Below are positions 6,468-7,764 of a stretch of 7,764 nt of DNA, piece after piece. The position numbers and the translations under genes were made by a program. The notes below the pieces were generated by a model. It saw nothing but the letters and a program-made list of their open reading frames with translations, was not told the origin of the DNA and did no database searches. This DNA is from an uncultured Lachnospiraceae bacterium (GTDB lineage: Bacteria > Bacillota_A > Clostridia > Lachnospirales > Lachnospiraceae): NCBI GenBank assembly GCA_946613735.1, contig CAMOFS010000059.1, positions 1 to 7,764 on the forward strand, written 5' to 3'. Each line of letters starts with the position of its first letter. The stretch's first letter is position 1.

Positions 6468-7535
6468 TCAGTATTTGTTGTGGACCTTCTCGGCAAAACA
6501 AAGTACATCCTTTATCTCCACTGCTGAGCCGTCGTCCAGTACGACCCTACCACTCATTCTGCCAAAGACCTGGTGCTGGTCTGAGACGATCAGCTTGAAA
6601 TCCATTTTTGCAAAACGGTCAAGCACCGGCACAAACTCCATCTCAAATCTCCCGTCGGAGGATGACATATGCCAGGTGTCCATGTAGGATGGACTGTCCA
6701 TGTCCATGGGATCCGGATCGTTGGGTATGCCAAAGGAAACATCATCAAGCTTATGGGCTACTCCATCCCAGAAGATAATGTTCTCACTGGCAGCCTTAGT
6801 ATTGCCAAAACCATATCCAATATTGAAGCCAAAGCTGTGGCCATCCACCATGGCGTTGCCATTGCCCCAGTACCAAGTGTTGTCATAGGTCCAGACTCCC
6901 CTGCCCCAGTCCAGGGTGCCAAAGTCATGCTCCGGATCAAAACGATACTCCCGGCCATCGAAGCTTATGCTTCCCGATGCCGGCATGGTGTTGATCTTTT
7001 GATTATAGTAAAAATGCCCCTTTTTCTCCCAGGGGGTGGCAATGACCATGGTGTCCATATCCGGCTGATTCAAGGTTATGTCTGCCTTCAGTGGCTTGCC
7101 GCCGTAAAAACTGTCAAAGCTGCAGGTAATATGTCGCGACAAAGGAGCTTTTTCAAATCTCATCCGAAGCCTTTTGTCCTCATAGACCACATCGCCGACA
7201 TCAGAGCTCTCCGGCAGATGGAGCTTTCCCATGGGAAAAACATTCAGCACCGTCTCGGTATGCTCCCACCCATCATCAGGATGCAAAAGGGACACAGACT
7301 GAAGCCCCACATATCCGTCATCCGAAATGGTAAATGCCGCGGCAAAACTTTGCGTCCCATCATGCTTTCCATCATGGATGATAATGTAGTAATCCCACTC
7401 CTTGATGCGAAATGCCGGTGCCTTGATCTTGCTGCGGCTGTACTCCCAAAGCTGCTTTCTCGCCCAGCCGGGTTCTCGCAGATTGCCCTTCTCATCCAGA
7501 AGCGGAACCCTTGTTGTTATCTCATAATTTCTCAT
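6468..7535 (-). CDS. DUF2804 family protein
   Basis: This 355-residue protein is recognised as DUF2804 from its overall pattern, in particular the tryptophan-rich block DWGRGVWTYDNTWYWGNG (209-226), followed by FGFNIGYGFGN (235-245) and a C-terminal FGRMSG segment (324-329). The family has no established biochemical role. Its glycine- and aromatic-rich beta pattern suggests a lipocalin-like or CrtC-like barrel that could bind a hydrophobic ligand; that is inference. There is no signal peptide or membrane segment, so it should be cytoplasmic. The start is supported by a GGGGGG ribosome site 6 bases before ATG 7535-7533. The gene stands alone, 165 bases upstream of the sensor-EAL gene, which has its own promoter. 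The putative insertion-sequence end lies about 27 bases upstream of its start and may have replaced its native promoter. Confidence 0.85.
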   Translation of the reverse strand: MRNYEITTRVPLLDEKGNLREPGWARKQLWEYSRSKIKAPAFRIKEWDYYIIIHDGKHDGTQSFAAAFTISDDGYVGLQSVSLLHPDDGWEHTETVLNVFPMGKLHLPESSDVGDVVYEDKRLRMRFEKAPLSRHITCSFDSFYGGKPLKADITLNQPDMDTMVIATPWEKKGHFYYNQKINTMPASGSISFDGREYRFDPEHDFGTLDWGRGVWTYDNTWYWGNGNAMVDGHSFGFNIGYGFGNTKAASENIIFWDGVAHKLDDVSFGIPNDPDPMDMDSPSYMDTWHMSSSDGRFEMEFVPVLDRFAKMDFKLIVSDQHQVFGRMSGRVVLDDGSAVEIKDVLCFAEKVHNKY

Positions 7536-7562
7536 ATTTATCCCCCCTCGATACGATTGGTA

Positions 7563-7578
7563 GTGTCAACTCTGACAC
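7563..7578. repeat. 16-bp palindrome GTGTCA-ACTC-TGACAC
   Basis: Two perfect 6-base arms, GTGTCA (7563-7568) and TGACAC (7573-7578), flank a 4-base centre. It could be part of a terminal inverted repeat, a transposase or regulator binding site, or a short hairpin in the DUF2804 leader. Read on the minus strand it contains TTGACA (7569-7564), a consensus -35 hexamer pointing toward DUF2804, but no good -10 lies 16-18 bases downstream. Confidence 0.6.
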
Positions 7579-7624
7579 CCCTATTTTGCTACTAAATCCT
7601 TTATTTTCGGGAGATAAATAAAAA

Positions 7625-7698
7625 ATGAGCATTCACCTCCCTGTTTTGGTATAATGTCATCTGCGAAAATCACCTATACCAAAGAAGGCAATGCTCAT
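7625..7698 (+). promoter_or_regulatory. Long hairpin enclosing the ribosome site and start of the plus-strand ORF
   Basis: The outer arms ATGAGCATT (7625-7633) and AATGCTCAT (7690-7698) are perfectly complementary over 9 bases. CCT (7636-7638) can pair with AGG (7686-7688) of the ribosome site. The inner arms TTGGTATA (7646-7653) and TATACCAA (7675-7682) pair over 8 bases, extendable by one or two. The ribosome site GAAGG and most of the start codon are therefore hidden in any RNA that starts upstream of 7625. An RNA started from the internal promoter lacks the left arms. Confidence 0.7.
7647..7655 (+). promoter_or_regulatory. Extended -10 promoter of the plus-strand ORF
   Basis: TGG followed by TATAAT (7650-7655) is a perfect extended -10 element. 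The -35 region 17 bases upstream (GAGCAT, 7627-7632, overlapping the hairpin arm) is not a match, so expression should be low, as is common for transposases. Transcription would begin near 7662, about 35 bases before the ATG at 7697 and inside the loop of the hairpin. Confidence 0.6.
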
Positions 7699-7764
7699 GA
7701 ACATTATACTTTATTTACTTCAAATCATTCAATATCTTTATCAGCAAAATATCTGGCTGATAAA
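7697..7764 (+). CDS. Start of a probable transposase, cut by the window edge
   Basis: ATG 7697-7699 opens a frame that stays open for 22 full codons to the edge, reading MNIILYLLQIIQYLYQQ then NIWLI. The ribosome site GAAGG (7684-7688) lies 8 bases upstream. An in-frame ATG at 7691 is possible but sits only 2 bases from the ribosome site. The strongly Leu/Ile/Tyr-rich start resembles, from memory, N-termini of transposases in Clostridia insertion sequences, but the visible part has no catalytic motif. The assignment rests mainly on context: hairpin-protected start, weak internal promoter and terminal palindrome. It could instead be a small membrane protein. Confidence 0.45.
   Translation, partial: MNIILYLLQIIQYLYQQNIWLI
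7737..7764. repeat. 8-bp inverted repeat inside the plus-strand ORF
   Basis: TTTATCAG (7737-7744) and CTGATAAA (7757-7764) are perfectly complementary around a 12-base centre. The right arm ends exactly at the window edge, so the full length of the repeat cannot be seen. It may be coincidental in AT-rich DNA or a second regulatory hairpin early in the ORF. Confidence 0.5.

Larger units (their letters stand above)
7563..7764 (+). mobile_element. Probable left end of an insertion sequence, cut by the window edge
   Basis: Several signs fit an insertion-sequence end reading rightward. There is a terminal-type palindrome at 7563-7578, an internal promoter at 7647-7655, a hairpin that would block read-through expression at 7625-7698, and a plus-strand ORF opening at 7697 with an AT-rich, Leu/Ile/Tyr-rich start. 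The composition is more AT-rich than the minus-strand genes. The exact boundary is not certain because the other end and any target-site duplication lie outside the window. The family cannot be assigned from 22 codons. Confidence 0.5.

Noticed and set aside
6669..7595. Long plus-strand open frame of 308 codons opposite DUF2804
   Set aside because: It is antisense to a clearly conserved protein, has a composition unlike a real protein, and I see no convincing ribosome site; it is a shadow frame.

Overview
The window looks like chromosomal DNA from a Clostridia-type Firmicute, most likely a Lachnospiraceae-like anaerobe. This rests on the Bacillus/Clostridia-type EF-P with lysine 32, the YqeG phosphatase, strong GG-rich ribosome binding sites, sigma-A style promoters and the style of the EAL proteins. 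It is an inference from gene content; no rRNA or other taxonomic marker is present. All complete genes lie on the minus strand, so the biological order runs from high to low coordinates.

Right edge (7563-7764): what looks like the left end of an insertion sequence. It has a terminal palindrome, an extended -10 promoter and the first 22 codons of a plus-strand ORF. The start of that ORF lies inside a long hairpin that only read-through transcripts would contain, a layout known from several insertion sequences. Next (7535-6468) is a DUF2804 protein of unknown function whose start codon is only about 27 bp from the putative element end.

Centre (6302-2099): two large membrane-bound c-di-GMP phosphodiesterases. 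The first has a signal peptide, a periplasmic solute-binding-like sensor, one membrane segment, a degenerate GGDEF domain and an intact EAL domain. The second has about seven membrane segments, a more degraded GGDEF-like domain and an intact EAL domain. Each has its own candidate promoter, and the two promoters share the same hexamers and spacing (TTTATT-17-TATAAT). No intact diguanylate cyclase is present, so this locus looks devoted to removing c-di-GMP in response to extracellular or membrane signals.

The second phosphodiesterase overlaps yqeG (HAD phosphatase) by 4 bases, and rpiB (ribose-5-phosphate isomerase B) follows 58 bases later, so the three probably form one transcript. After rpiB lies a patch of tandem 32-bp repeats fused to a dispersed GAGCGAAGCGAG-type repeat, which abuts the -35 box of a strong promoter for efp (translation elongation factor P). 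Translationally linked to efp is an unrecognised 67-residue protein, followed by the beginning of another gene cut by the left edge.

I found no CRISPR array, tRNA, rRNA, recognisable c-di-GMP riboswitch or clear new multi-gene system. The most interesting signals are the insertion-sequence hairpin, the duplicated sensor/degenerate-GGDEF/EAL arrangement, the repeat patch upstream of efp and the small ORF coupled to efp.
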